Shown here piece by piece: positions 17,307 through 25,885 of a stretch of 64,000 nt of DNA. This stretch comes from Streptomyces marokkonensis (GTDB lineage: Bacteria > Actinomycetota > Actinomycetes > Streptomycetales > Streptomycetaceae), in contig NZ_VSKS01000030.1 in assembly GCF_008312835.1 (NCBI RefSeq), forward strand, positions 16,910-80,909. Direction: 5' to 3'. Numbering within the stretch: the stretch's first letter is position 1; each line of letters opens with the position of its first letter. The translations under genes were made by a program, and so were the position numbers. The notes beneath the pieces are model-generated. The model saw only the letters and a program-made list of their open reading frames with translations. It was not told where the DNA came from and made no database searches.

Positions 17307-18142
17307 CCGCCGTCGTCGATCTGCCTGTCGCGCGCGGCACGGCCGACGTCGCACCGCGTGCCGTGGCACTGCGCCTGCTCGGCCCACTGGAGATCGTGGT
17401 CGACTCGGTCGAGGCCCCACTGCCGCAGCGCAAACTGCGGCAGCTGCTGGCCACCCTGCTCGTCCGGCCGAACGCGACGGTCTCCAACGAGGCACTGATC
17501 AGGGAGCTGTGGGGCGACCGGCCGCCCGCCACCGCCCTCGCCGCCTTACGGGTGTACGTCTCCCAGCTGCGCAAGTTCCTGGTCCGGCATCACCTCGACG
17601 GCCGCTGGTGCACCGTGCGCACCCGTGCGCCCGGCTATCAGCTGCAGGTCAACGACGGCGTTCTCGACACCGTGTGCTTCGACCGGCTCTGCGCCCTCGC
17701 CGCGAAGACTGCTGAGGCGGGCCTCGCGGCACTCGCCTCGAAGCAGTACCAGGAGGCTCTGGCGCTGCGTCGCGGGCCGGCGCTCGAAGACCTCCGCGAC
17801 AGCGGCTCCCTGGCCGGTACGGCGCTGCAGTACGACGAGGCGTGGACGACCGCCCTCAAGCGGCGCGTGGACCTGGACCTCCGGCTGGGCAGGCACCTCG
17901 AACTCGTCGGAGAGCTGCGGCGGCTGGTCGCCGAGGACCCGCTCAACGAGGGGTTCTGCGCACGGCTCGTGCTCGCTCTGCACGGCAGCGGGCGCAGCGG
18001 GGACGCGCTGGCGTGCTACAGCCGGGCGCGCTCGCTGCTGATCGAGGAGCTCGGCATCGAACCGGGCGTGGAGCTGCGCCTGGCCCATCAGACCGTGCTC
18101 ACCGACGAGCCGGCTCCCCCGGGGCGGCGCGTCCCCGCCTGA
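17303..18142 (+). CDS. SARP-family pathway activator with a TTA codon
   Basis: A 279-residue SARP (AfsR/DnrI/RedD type). An OmpR-like winged helix (about 22-110: LRLLGPLEIVVD, QRKLRQLLATLLV, VYVSQLRK) precedes a bacterial transcriptional activation domain (about 120-265, ending in LIEELGIEPGVELR). Codon 82 is TTA (17546-17548), rare in Streptomyces and read only by the bldA tRNA, so cluster activation should be development dependent. A GGAGG seven bases upstream supports the ATG, which overlaps the reductase stop. No ATPase or TPR region is present, so it is a small SARP. Confidence 0.93.
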   Translation: MTAVVDLPVARGTADVAPRAVALRLLGPLEIVVDSVEAPLPQRKLRQLLATLLVRPNATVSNEALIRELWGDRPPATALAALRVYVSQLRKFLVRHHLDGRWCTVRTRAPGYQLQVNDGVLDTVCFDRLCALAAKTAEAGLAALASKQYQEALALRRGPALEDLRDSGSLAGTALQYDEAWTTALKRRVDLDLRLGRHLELVGELRRLVAEDPLNEGFCARLVLALHGSGRSGDALACYSRARSLLIEELGIEPGVELRLAHQTVLTDEPAPPGRRVPA

Positions 18143-18342
18143 ACCGGCACGGCAACACGGGAGATGACGGCGTCCGTGGCGGTCGGCGAGACTCGCCGGA
18201 GGCGTGCTTCCGGGCGAACGGACCGGCACCCGGTGCGCGGTGCACATCGGCATGGAAGGCGGGCCGGAGCCCGTGACCCGGCGGGGCACCCGTGCGGACC
18301 GGGGCCGAGTCCGGGCCGGAGCCCCGCCCAGGAGGCGGAGAA

Positions 18343-18762
18343 ATGAATGATTTGCCCCAGGAGTCCGGACGGCGCACACCCAGATCCATGGTGGTCTACC
18401 GTGCGCTCGCCACGCTCCTGTTCGTGATGTCCCTCGTGCAGGTCGGACTCGGCGCCGGGTACGTCGACGGCGACTGGGAATCGATGAACATGCACACGAT
18501 CAATGCCCGGGTGCTCGTCGCCCTCGCCCTGCTGACCCTCCTCTCGGGCACCTGGCTGCGGTGGCAGGGCGGCCCCGTCAGGGCGGTGATCGTCAACGCC
18601 GTACTGCTCCTCGCCATGATCGCGCAGATGGTTCTGGGCATGGAGCGCGTCGTCGCCGTCCACGTGACACTGGGCGTGATCATCTTCGCGGCGGTCGTGG
18701 TGATGGTGATGCGCGCCTGGACCGCGGACGTGCCCGCCCGCGCGCGGGGTGAGGCATCGTGA
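18343..18762 (+). CDS. Four-helix membrane protein of unknown function
   Basis: A 139-residue protein with four hydrophobic segments (about 19-42, 52-72, 78-98 and 101-123) and short charged ends. GGAGGCGGAG precedes the ATG. No catalytic motif is visible. Its stop overlaps the GTG of the multicopper oxidase as GTGA, so the pair is translated together; a role in anchoring, electron transfer or export linked to the oxidase is possible but unproven. Confidence 0.75.
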   Translation: MNDLPQESGRRTPRSMVVYRALATLLFVMSLVQVGLGAGYVDGDWESMNMHTINARVLVALALLTLLSGTWLRWQGGPVRAVIVNAVLLLAMIAQMVLGMERVVAVHVTLGVIIFAAVVVMVMRAWTADVPARARGEAS

Positions 18763-20357
18763 GGCGGCGCCGGTTCGTCGGAGGCGCCGCGCTGGGGGCC
18801 GCCGCCCTGGCCGGCCTGACCGCGCCCCTGATCGGCAGCGCGGTGCGCCGCGCGAACGGTGAGAGTCCCGGCAGGCTGCTGACGTCGCGCGCTCGCCTGC
18901 CGCGTCCTTACGAGACACCGCTGCCGATTCCCCGGACCCTCGCGCCGGTCGGCCGGGGTGCGACCGACGTCTACGAGATCACCCAGCAGAAGGCGCAGCT
19001 GGACATCCTGCCAGGACTGCGCACCGAGGCGTGGACCTACGGCGGAACGTTCCCCGGCCCCACCCTCGTCTCCCGCTCCGGACACCGCACCCAGGTCCGG
19101 CACCGCAACACCCTTCCCCAGCCGACCGTCGTCCATCTGCACGGCGGTCACACGCCGGCCGACAGCGACGGATACCCCCTCGACGTCGTCCTGCCCGCGG
19201 ACGGCAGCATCACCGGGGAACGGGCCCTGGCCGCCATGACGGAGGGCATGCCGGGCCACGCGGGCGGACACCACGGCGGGGCGCCGGGCGTCAGCGGCAT
19301 GGTCCACGGGGAGCGCCTGCACACCTACCCGATGCGGCAGCGGGCCGCGACCCTCTGGTACCACGACCACCGCATGAGCTGGACCGGCCACGGCGTGTGG
19401 CGCGGGCTGGCGGGCTTCCACCTCGTGCGCGACGACGAGGAGGAGGCGCTGCCCCTGCCGAAGGGCGAGCGCGAACTGCCGCTGATGATCACGGACCGGG
19501 CGTTCGAGGAGGACGGTTCGTTCCGCTATCCGCTCGCCGACCCCCGGTTGCTGACGCCGGGAGTCGACCACGCGTACATGGACGGTGTGCTCGGCGACGT
19601 CGTCCTGGTCAACGGTGCGCCCTGGCCCGTCCACCGTACCCCGCGCGCCCGGCACCGGCTGCGGCTGCTCAACGCGTCCAACGCCCGCCCCTACCGGCTC
19701 CGTCTGGAGCCGCAGCCGTCCGGTGGCGACGCGTTCGTCCAGATCGGCGGCGACGGCGGCCTGCTGGCACGACCGGTGCGCCACGACGAACTGCACATCG
19801 GCACCGGGGAACGGTTCGACGTGGTCGTCGACTTCGCGCGCTGGAAGCCCGGCACCCTGGTGCGCATGGTGAACACACTCGCCGAGGGCGGAGCGCACGA
19901 GGTCATGGCGTTCGAGATCGCGGGCGGCACCGTGCGCGACGACTCGGCGGTCCCCGGGACACTCTCCCGCGTCGAACGCCTCGACCCCGCGAAGGCGGTG
20001 GTCACACGGGAGTTCCGCTTCCGGCAGGGCGGGGACGGCTGGACCATCAACGATCACGGATACCTGCCGGGCAGGGCGCTGGCGCGGCCGAGGCTCGGGC
20101 AGACGGAGATCTGGCGCTTCACCACCTCGCTGCACCACCCCGTGCACGTCCACCTCGACCATTTCCAGGTGCTCTCCAGGAACAACGGCGCTCCCGGGCC
20201 GTACGACGCCGGCTGGAAGGACACCGTGGACCTGCCGCCGACCGAGTCGGTGGAGGTCGCGGTGCGTTTCACCGACTACGGCGGGACGTACATGCTCCAC
20301 TGCCACAACCTCGAACACGAGGACATGGCCATGATGGCCGACTTCGTGGTCGAGTGA
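18759..20357 (+). CDS. Tat-exported multicopper oxidase (CotA/laccase-like)
   Basis: A 532-residue multicopper oxidase with all four copper-binding motifs: HLHGGH (126-131), WYHDHRM (His202, His204), HPVHVHLDHF and HCHNLEHEDMAMM with the type 1 copper Cys515 and axial Met525. The N-terminus is twin-arginine-like (RRRRF followed by an Ala/Gly/Leu-rich helix), suggesting folded export. A His-rich loop, GHAGGHHGG at about 167-175, may bind extra copper. CotA/phenoxazinone-synthase-type enzymes oxidise phenols, so oxidative coupling or dimerisation of the polyketide outside the membrane is plausible given its placement after the SARP. Confidence 0.9.
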   Translation: MRRRRFVGGAALGAAALAGLTAPLIGSAVRRANGESPGRLLTSRARLPRPYETPLPIPRTLAPVGRGATDVYEITQQKAQLDILPGLRTEAWTYGGTFPGPTLVSRSGHRTQVRHRNTLPQPTVVHLHGGHTPADSDGYPLDVVLPADGSITGERALAAMTEGMPGHAGGHHGGAPGVSGMVHGERLHTYPMRQRAATLWYHDHRMSWTGHGVWRGLAGFHLVRDDEEEALPLPKGERELPLMITDRAFEEDGSFRYPLADPRLLTPGVDHAYMDGVLGDVVLVNGAPWPVHRTPRARHRLRLLNASNARPYRLRLEPQPSGGDAFVQIGGDGGLLARPVRHDELHIGTGERFDVVVDFARWKPGTLVRMVNTLAEGGAHEVMAFEIAGGTVRDDSAVPGTLSRVERLDPAKAVVTREFRFRQGGDGWTINDHGYLPGRALARPRLGQTEIWRFTTSLHHPVHVHLDHFQVLSRNNGAPGPYDAGWKDTVDLPPTESVEVAVRFTDYGGTYMLHCHNLEHEDMAMMADFVVE

Positions 20358-20487
20358 GGCAGCCCCGCCCGTGGCACCCGGCGCCCCGCGGCGTACGGGA
20401 CACGGGCGCGGCACGGTGCCGTGCCCCATACCGGCGCTTTATCGCGGCTTTCGCGGCAGCGGTCACGATGGCCGGGTGAGAGACGCC

Positions 20488-20709
20488 ATGAGGAAGATGC
20501 TCCGGGCATGTATGAAGGCCCTGGTCGCCTATGGGGAGATCTACGTGTACATACCGGCCTGCCGACTCGATGCACCACTCCCGGGACATCCCGAACGGGT
20601 GTGCCCCGAACGCCCATTGACGGAAACGGAAAAGGCGCTGGCGAGCCAGCTGTCGAGCATCATCGAATCGAAGAGATCAAGCCGAATGAATGGCCGAAAA
20701 AAGCGGTGA
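20488..20709 (+). CDS. Small conserved actinobacterial protein (DUF6059-like)
   Basis: A 73-residue protein: MRKMLRACMKALVAYGEIYVY helix, a Pro-rich middle with PLPGHPERVCPERPLTETEKAL, and a basic tail. The GHPERxxPxxPLTxxExAL pattern recurs in small uncharacterised Streptomyces proteins near regulatory and biosynthetic genes; I associate it with DUF6059 from memory. The ATG is preceded by GTGAGAG. Function unknown. It is divergently closed off by the convergent DUF1772 gene 17 bases later. Confidence 0.65.
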   Translation: MRKMLRACMKALVAYGEIYVYIPACRLDAPLPGHPERVCPERPLTETEKALASQLSSIIESKRSSRMNGRKKR

Positions 20710-20725
20710 GCCGAGAGGTGGATCT

Positions 20726-21253
20726 TTAACGGACCGCGCTTTCCTCTCGTTCACCGTCCGCCGCCGCACCACTCCCTTCCGCCGGATCGTCACCTTCGCG
20801 GGACGCCATCAGGGCGGTGATCACCAACAGGACGAGCGCCACCACCGCCGTGGTCGTGCGCATGCGGTTGAAGAAGTCCCATCGCTGCAGCTGGTCGACC
20901 ACGTCGGCCGGAGGCGAGGTGACCGCCCACTCCTTGATGCGGCCGTTGATCGGTACGTTCCCGAAGCGGGTGATCAGGAAGGTCGCCACCGCCAGGGCGC
21001 CCGCGCAGGCGGCCAGCAGGCGCCGGCGGCCACGGCTGAGAAACGCCAGCGCGAGCGAACTCACCGCGGACAGCAGCATCGCCGTCTGCATGACGGGAGA
21101 GTTCATCTTCATGAGTTCGGCGTGAAATGTCAGACGCATCTGCAGAGGAACCTCCCAGAACGTCGGCGCCAGATTGATCGCGCCGTAACAGAAGGCTCCC
21201 GCCATGAGTCCCGTGACGACGATCGCCGTTCCTCTGACCACACGAACAAGCAC
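20726..21253 (-). CDS. Second DUF1772 (anthrone-oxygenase-like) membrane protein
   Basis: A 175-residue membrane protein with four hydrophobic segments and the DUF1772 signatures FLITRFGNVPINGRIKEW and QRWDFFNRMRTTTAVVALVL (N-x-x-R-T before the last helix). The GTG at 21253 follows GGGGAGA at normal spacing; the longer open frame overlaps the divergent exporter's promoter. It is paralogous in type to the protein encoded at 9103 but lies in the other arm of the cluster. An oxygenase role on an anthrone-like intermediate is inferred from the family only. It is divergent from the exporter with about 80 bases between starts. Confidence 0.8.
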   Translation of the reverse strand: MLVRVVRGTAIVVTGLMAGAFCYGAINLAPTFWEVPLQMRLTFHAELMKMNSPVMQTAMLLSAVSSLALAFLSRGRRRLLAACAGALAVATFLITRFGNVPINGRIKEWAVTSPPADVVDQLQRWDFFNRMRTTTAVVALVLLVITALMASREGDDPAEGSGAAADGEREESAVR

Positions 21254-21332
21254 GTTCTCTCCCCACGTCGATGCCGACGGATTCCGGAACAACTGGCAGT
21301 CGGAGCAGGATATCCACACGCACGGAGGTCCC

Positions 21333-22871
21333 ATGCACGCCGCGGAACAGACCACGACGGATGCGCCGCGCAGAACCCGCCATCCGGTGGCAGCCCTGCT
21401 GGTCATCGCCGCGGCCGAGTTGATGGTGGTGCTGGACGCGACGCTCGTGAACATCGCGCTCCCCAGCATCCAGGCCGGACTGGACGTGCCCGCGGGCGAC
21501 CTCGCCTGGATCGTCAACGCCTACGCGGTCGCCTTCGGCGGCCTCATGCTGCTCGGAGGCAGAGCCGGCGACCTCTTCGGCCGGCGCAGGATGTTCCGCG
21601 CCGGAATCGTCGTCTTCGTGCTCGCCTCGGTCCTCGGCGGCGCCGCGCCCGGCCCGGACCTGCTGATCATCTCCCGTGTTCTCCAGGGCGTCGGAGCGGC
21701 CATCGCGGCCCCCACCGCGCTCTCCCTCATCACCACGAACTTCCCGGAAGGCCGGGAACGCAACCGGGCCATGGGCACCTACGCGGCCATGGCCGGCGTC
21801 GGATCGACGCTCGGACTCGTCGTCGGAGGCCTGCTCACCGAGTATCTCGACTGGCGCTGGGTGCTGTTCGTGAACGTCCCGGTCGGGCTCTGCGTGCTGG
21901 CCGGAACCGTCGTCCTCAGCGAGGCCGACCGCGCCGACGGCCGGCTGGACCTCCCGGGGGCCGCCGCGGGGACGGCGGGCCTGCTCACGCTCACCTACGC
22001 GATCACCAGGGGCGGACAGGAGGGCTGGACCGATCCGGCCACCGGGATGTGCCTGGCGGTCGCGGCCGTCCTCCTCACGGCGTTCGTGCTGCGACAGGCC
22101 CGCGGCGCACACCCCATGCTCCCGCTGCGCGTGCTGCGGGAGCGCAACCGGGCGGGCACCTACACCGTGCTCCTCCTGGTCGGTGTCGGCATGTTCTCCA
22201 CCTTCTACTTCCTCACGCTCTACATGCAGCACGTCCTCGGTTACGGCGCGGTGCGCACCGGTCTCGCCTACCTTCCCTTCAGTGCCGGCATCGGCATCAT
22301 GGCCGCAGCCGGGTCGAGGCTCGTGACCCGGCTCGCGCCCAGGGCACTCGTCGCGCCCGGGCTCGCCGTCGCAGCGGCCGGCATGCTCTGGATGAGCACC
22401 CTGACCCCGCAATCGGTGTACACGACGACGCTGATGCCCGCGATGTTCCTGACGGCCCTCGGCCTCGGTTCCGCCTTCGTCCCGCTGACCCTGGGCGCCG
22501 TGCGCGGTGTGGCACCCGACGACGCCGGCAGCGCGTCAGGGCTCCTCAACACGGCGCAGCAGAGCGGGGGCGCGCTCGGTCTCGCGACGCTGGCGACGCT
22601 CGCGGCGGCCGCGTCCGACGACCGGCTGCCGTTCGCGGACCGTGCGTACTTCGATGCCCTGGCGACGGGCGACCCGGCTTCGCTGGCCGACGCCAGGGAA
22701 GCGCTCACCCACGGTTACACCACCGCGTTCACCGCCGCCGCCGCGGTCTTCGGGGCGGCACTGCTCGTGACCCTCGCCGTCATCAACGCGAAGGCACCGG
22801 CGTCCGCCCGCCCCGGACCCCGTGACCTCACCACCCCGCCGCCTGAGGCTCCGGCGCGCCCCACCGCCTGA
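21333..22871 (+). CDS. DHA2-type MFS exporter (14 TM)
   Basis: A 512-residue drug:H+ antiporter-2 family exporter with 14 predicted helices. Motifs include LDATLVNIALPSIQ in helix 1, GRAGDLFGRRRMF in the cytosolic loop 2-3 (motif A), and the motif C-like GVGSTLGLVVGG in helix 5. GGAGG precedes the ATG at 21333; an upstream in-frame start would overlap the divergent gene. It probably exports the polyketide and gives self-resistance. Confidence 0.92.
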   Translation: MHAAEQTTTDAPRRTRHPVAALLVIAAAELMVVLDATLVNIALPSIQAGLDVPAGDLAWIVNAYAVAFGGLMLLGGRAGDLFGRRRMFRAGIVVFVLASVLGGAAPGPDLLIISRVLQGVGAAIAAPTALSLITTNFPEGRERNRAMGTYAAMAGVGSTLGLVVGGLLTEYLDWRWVLFVNVPVGLCVLAGTVVLSEADRADGRLDLPGAAAGTAGLLTLTYAITRGGQEGWTDPATGMCLAVAAVLLTAFVLRQARGAHPMLPLRVLRERNRAGTYTVLLLVGVGMFSTFYFLTLYMQHVLGYGAVRTGLAYLPFSAGIGIMAAAGSRLVTRLAPRALVAPGLAVAAAGMLWMSTLTPQSVYTTTLMPAMFLTALGLGSAFVPLTLGAVRGVAPDDAGSASGLLNTAQQSGGALGLATLATLAAAASDDRLPFADRAYFDALATGDPASLADAREALTHGYTTAFTAAAAVFGAALLVTLAVINAKAPASARPGPRDLTTPPPEAPARPTA

Positions 22872-23159
22872 TACGCGGTGGTCCCCACCGCTCGAAGCGC
22901 GGCCCGCGACTGCTCGTGGCACGTTCACGCCCGCCACGCTCACGGGTCCGCCGCGCCCCGGCGCGCCCGCCGGACCGGCATCGCTTCGTCACCACTCGGA
23001 GCGCCGCTCCAGGGGTACCTGTGCCTTTCCTCCGGCGGGGTCGCGAGTGGTGTCGGTGCGCGGACCGGGCCAAGCACACGACAGTGTGCGCGGCGCTGGT
23101 GGCTGCCGCTGGACCCGGTGCAGCCGCGTGGGGCACGCTCGTCTGCGCGCGCGTCGCGG

Positions 23160-23392
23160 AGGACCGGTTTGCACGCCGGACGGCACACCCTCGGCATCCC
23201 GCTGCTGTCGGACCCGGCGGCACCGTCCGCGAGCGGTTCGGGGTGAAGCGGGGCATCGCCCCGGCGCCCACCGAGCGGGCCACCCTCGTCATCGCGCGGG
23301 AGGGGACCGTCCTGGAGGTCGTGCGCAGCGAACCGCGGATGAACACGCACGCCGACCGGGCACTCGCCGCACTGCACGACCACCGCGCCTGA
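23160..23392 (+). pseudogene. Peroxiredoxin (AhpC/TSA-type) remnant
   Basis: Three pieces of one peroxiredoxin C-terminal half lie in alternating frames: RFARR, then HTLGIPLLSDP in another frame, then GGTVRERFGVKRGIAPAPTER through VRSEPRMNTHADRALAAL back in the first frame, ending at TGA 23390-23392. At least two compensating frameshifts interrupt it, and the N-terminal half with the peroxidatic cysteine is not recognisable between 22872 and 23160. The segment 22872-23160 holds no other gene I can support. It is a decayed gene beside the regulator that follows. Confidence 0.6.
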
Positions 23393-23450
23393 GACCCGCG
23401 GGCACCCGGCCGCGGTTGAGAGCGGATGGCGATGGGCCGATGCTGGACCA

Positions 23451-25775
23451 ATGGAGGAGGCCTCCGCCGCGGTGGTCGTCGATGCCCGCGGCATCGTGAC
23501 GGGGTGGAGCGAGGAAGCCCGGAGGCTGACCGGGTTCCCCGCCGACGAGGCCGTGGGGCGCGCCGTACGCGACCTGCTCGCCCGGGACGCGCCAGGCGGC
23601 GTGCCCGTGCCCTCGGGCGTGGTCGTGATGCGGCACCGCGACGGCCACGCCGTGGCGCTCCGGCTCACGGTCTGCCCCGTCACCGGCGCGGGAGACGCGC
23701 CGGGCGGATACGTGATCACCGTGGGCCCCGGCGGACCGGCCGAGCGGTCCCTGGCGAGCCAGGCCTTCCAGCAGGCGTCCCTGGCCATCTCCGTCGTCGA
23801 CACCGAGCAGCGCTTCGTACGGCTCAACGCCGCCGCCTGCGAGGCGATGGGCAGGAACGAGGAGAGCCTGATCGGGCGGACGTTCCTCGACACCGTCGGC
23901 CGCACCGACCGCACCATCGGTGTGGACCGGCATCTGCGCCGTGTCGCCGAGACCGGCGAACCCCTGCACCACGAGAGCTTCGGCCGGGCCCCCTCCGACT
24001 CCCGGAACCACGCCTGGAACGTCGAGATGTGGCCGGTCCGCGACGTCACCGGCGAGGTGGTCGGCACCGCGCTGGCGGGCCTGGACAGCACCGAGCACCA
24101 CCGGGCCCGGCGCCGGCTGGCCGTGCTGAACGAGGCCGCCGCCTCCATCGGCACCACCCTCGACGTCGTGCGCACCGCCGAGGAACTGCTGGAACTCCTG
24201 GTGCCGGAATTCGCCGACTTCGCCACCGTCGACCTGCTGGACTGGGTCCTCGGCGCCGCCGAGCCCCCGCCCCGGCCCGACAGCTCGGTCGTCCTGCGCC
24301 GGGTGGCGCACCGCTCCGCCGCCGAGGGCACCCCCGAGGCGGTCGTGCCCCTGGGCCGGACCGACGTCTACCCGCCCTTCTCCCCGCCCGCACGGGCGCT
24401 GCGGGAGGGCAGGGCGGTGCTCGCCCGCGCCGGCGAGCCGGAGTTCGACCGGTGGATGGGGGAGCGCGGGGTACGCGCCGCCGTCCCCGCGCGTTTCGCG
24501 GGCATCCACGCCCAGCTGGCCGTGCCGCTGCTCGCCCGCGGCACCACGCTCGGCGTCGCGGTCGCCGTCCGTAACGTCCGCCCCGACGGGTACGTGGCCG
24601 ACGACGCCGTACTCGCCGAGGAGCTCGCCAGCCGCGCCGCCGTCTGTGTCGACAACGCCCGCCGTTTCGCCCGCGAACGCGCCACCGCCCTGACGCTCCA
24701 GCGGAGCCTGCTGCCGAGAGGCCTGCCCGGTCAGGCGGCCGTCGAGGTCGCCCACCGCTATCTGCCCTCGGCGGCCGGCATCGGCGGCGACTGGTTCGAC
24801 GTGATCCCGCTGGCCGGCAGCCGGGTCGCCCTCGTCGTGGGCGACGTCGTCGGCCACGGCATCCCCTCCACGGCCACCATGGGCCGGCTGTGCACCGCCG
24901 TGCGCACCCTCGCCGACGTGGACCTGCCGCCCGACGAGCTCCTCACACACCTGGACGACCTGGTCACCCATCTGGCCGCCGACGACCGCGAGGACGTCGG
25001 CGAACTCGGCGCCACCTGCCTGTACGCCGTCTACGACCCCGTCTCCCGCATCCTGACGGCGGCCGCCGCCGGACATCCCGCGCCGGCCGTCCTGCGGCCC
25101 GACGGGACGTGCCGGCTCGTCCCCATGAGCGCGGGCCCGCCGCTCGGTGTCGGAGGGCTGCCGTTCGAGGCGACGGAGCTCCAACTGCCCGAGGGCTGTG
25201 TCGTCGCCCTCTACACCGACGGCCTCGTCGAGGACCGCCACCGCGACATCGACCACGTCACCGGGGAACTGTGCCGCGCCCTGGCGGTGCCCGCCGACTC
25301 CCTGGGCGAGCTGTGCGACGGCGTGCTGAAGGACGTGCTGCCCGAGGAACCCGGTGACGACGTGGCCCTGCTGCTGGCCCGCACCCGCGCCCTCGGCGAC
25401 GACCGGGTCGCCACCAGGGACGTGCGGCCCCACCCGGAGGAGGTGGCCGCCGCCCGCCGGTGGGCCGCGGACATGCTGAGCGCGTGGGGACTGGACGAGA
25501 TCGCCTTCGTGACCGAACTCGTCGTCAGCGAACTGGTCACCAACGCCCTCCGGTACGGCGTGCCGCCCGTCCGGCTGCGGCTGATCCGCGACCGCGCCCT
25601 CATCTGCGAGGTCTCCGACGCCAGCTCCACCTCACCGCACCTGCGGCGCGCCCACGCCTACGACGAGGGCGGCCGCGGACTGCTGCTGGTGGCCCAGCTC
25701 ACCCAGCGCTGGGGCAGCAGACAGACCGGCCACGGCAAGACGATCTGGGCGGAACAGGCCCTGCCGGAACACTGA
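23451..25775 (+). CDS. PAS-GAF-PP2C (SpoIIE-type) phosphatase with C-terminal anti-sigma kinase-like domain
   Basis: A 774-residue soluble multidomain regulator: an N-terminal PAS-like segment (about 1-100), a PAS domain (about 105-215), GAF (about 222-405), PP2C/SpoIIE phosphatase (about 425-640, with GGDWFDVIPL and VVGDVVGHG metal-binding aspartates) and a GHKL ATPase of the RsbW/anti-sigma type (about 650-770, ELVTNALRYG and GGRGLLLV). Such proteins sense ligands and dephosphorylate or phosphorylate anti-anti-sigma factors, controlling sigma-factor partner switching in Streptomyces. No membrane helices are seen. The ATG at 23451 is the first good start; no clear ribosome site is visible. 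No STAS-domain partner lies adjacent. Confidence 0.9.
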   Translation: MEEASAAVVVDARGIVTGWSEEARRLTGFPADEAVGRAVRDLLARDAPGGVPVPSGVVVMRHRDGHAVALRLTVCPVTGAGDAPGGYVITVGPGGPAERSLASQAFQQASLAISVVDTEQRFVRLNAAACEAMGRNEESLIGRTFLDTVGRTDRTIGVDRHLRRVAETGEPLHHESFGRAPSDSRNHAWNVEMWPVRDVTGEVVGTALAGLDSTEHHRARRRLAVLNEAAASIGTTLDVVRTAEELLELLVPEFADFATVDLLDWVLGAAEPPPRPDSSVVLRRVAHRSAAEGTPEAVVPLGRTDVYPPFSPPARALREGRAVLARAGEPEFDRWMGERGVRAAVPARFAGIHAQLAVPLLARGTTLGVAVAVRNVRPDGYVADDAVLAEELASRAAVCVDNARRFARERATALTLQRSLLPRGLPGQAAVEVAHRYLPSAAGIGGDWFDVIPLAGSRVALVVGDVVGHGIPSTATMGRLCTAVRTLADVDLPPDELLTHLDDLVTHLAADDREDVGELGATCLYAVYDPVSRILTAAAAGHPAPAVLRPDGTCRLVPMSAGPPLGVGGLPFEATELQLPEGCVVALYTDGLVEDRHRDIDHVTGELCRALAVPADSLGELCDGVLKDVLPEEPGDDVALLLARTRALGDDRVATRDVRPHPEEVAAARRWAADMLSAWGLDEIAFVTELVVSELVTNALRYGVPPVRLRLIRDRALICEVSDASSTSPHLRRAHAYDEGGRGLLLVAQLTQRWGSRQTGHGKTIWAEQALPEH

Positions 25776-25885
25776 TCCGCCCCCGCGGGCCAAGCCTCCT
25801 CGCCCTCCGCGGATCGGGGGCGCCGCGTCCCCCGGCACCCGCTCGCGGCCCGGACGAGCAGCCACGCCTCCGTGCCGTCGTCCGT

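Noticed and set aside
18396-20429. Long leftward open frame antisense to the multicopper oxidase
   Set aside because: No motif; composition is typical of antisense GC-rich coding DNA, and the + strand has all copper motifs.
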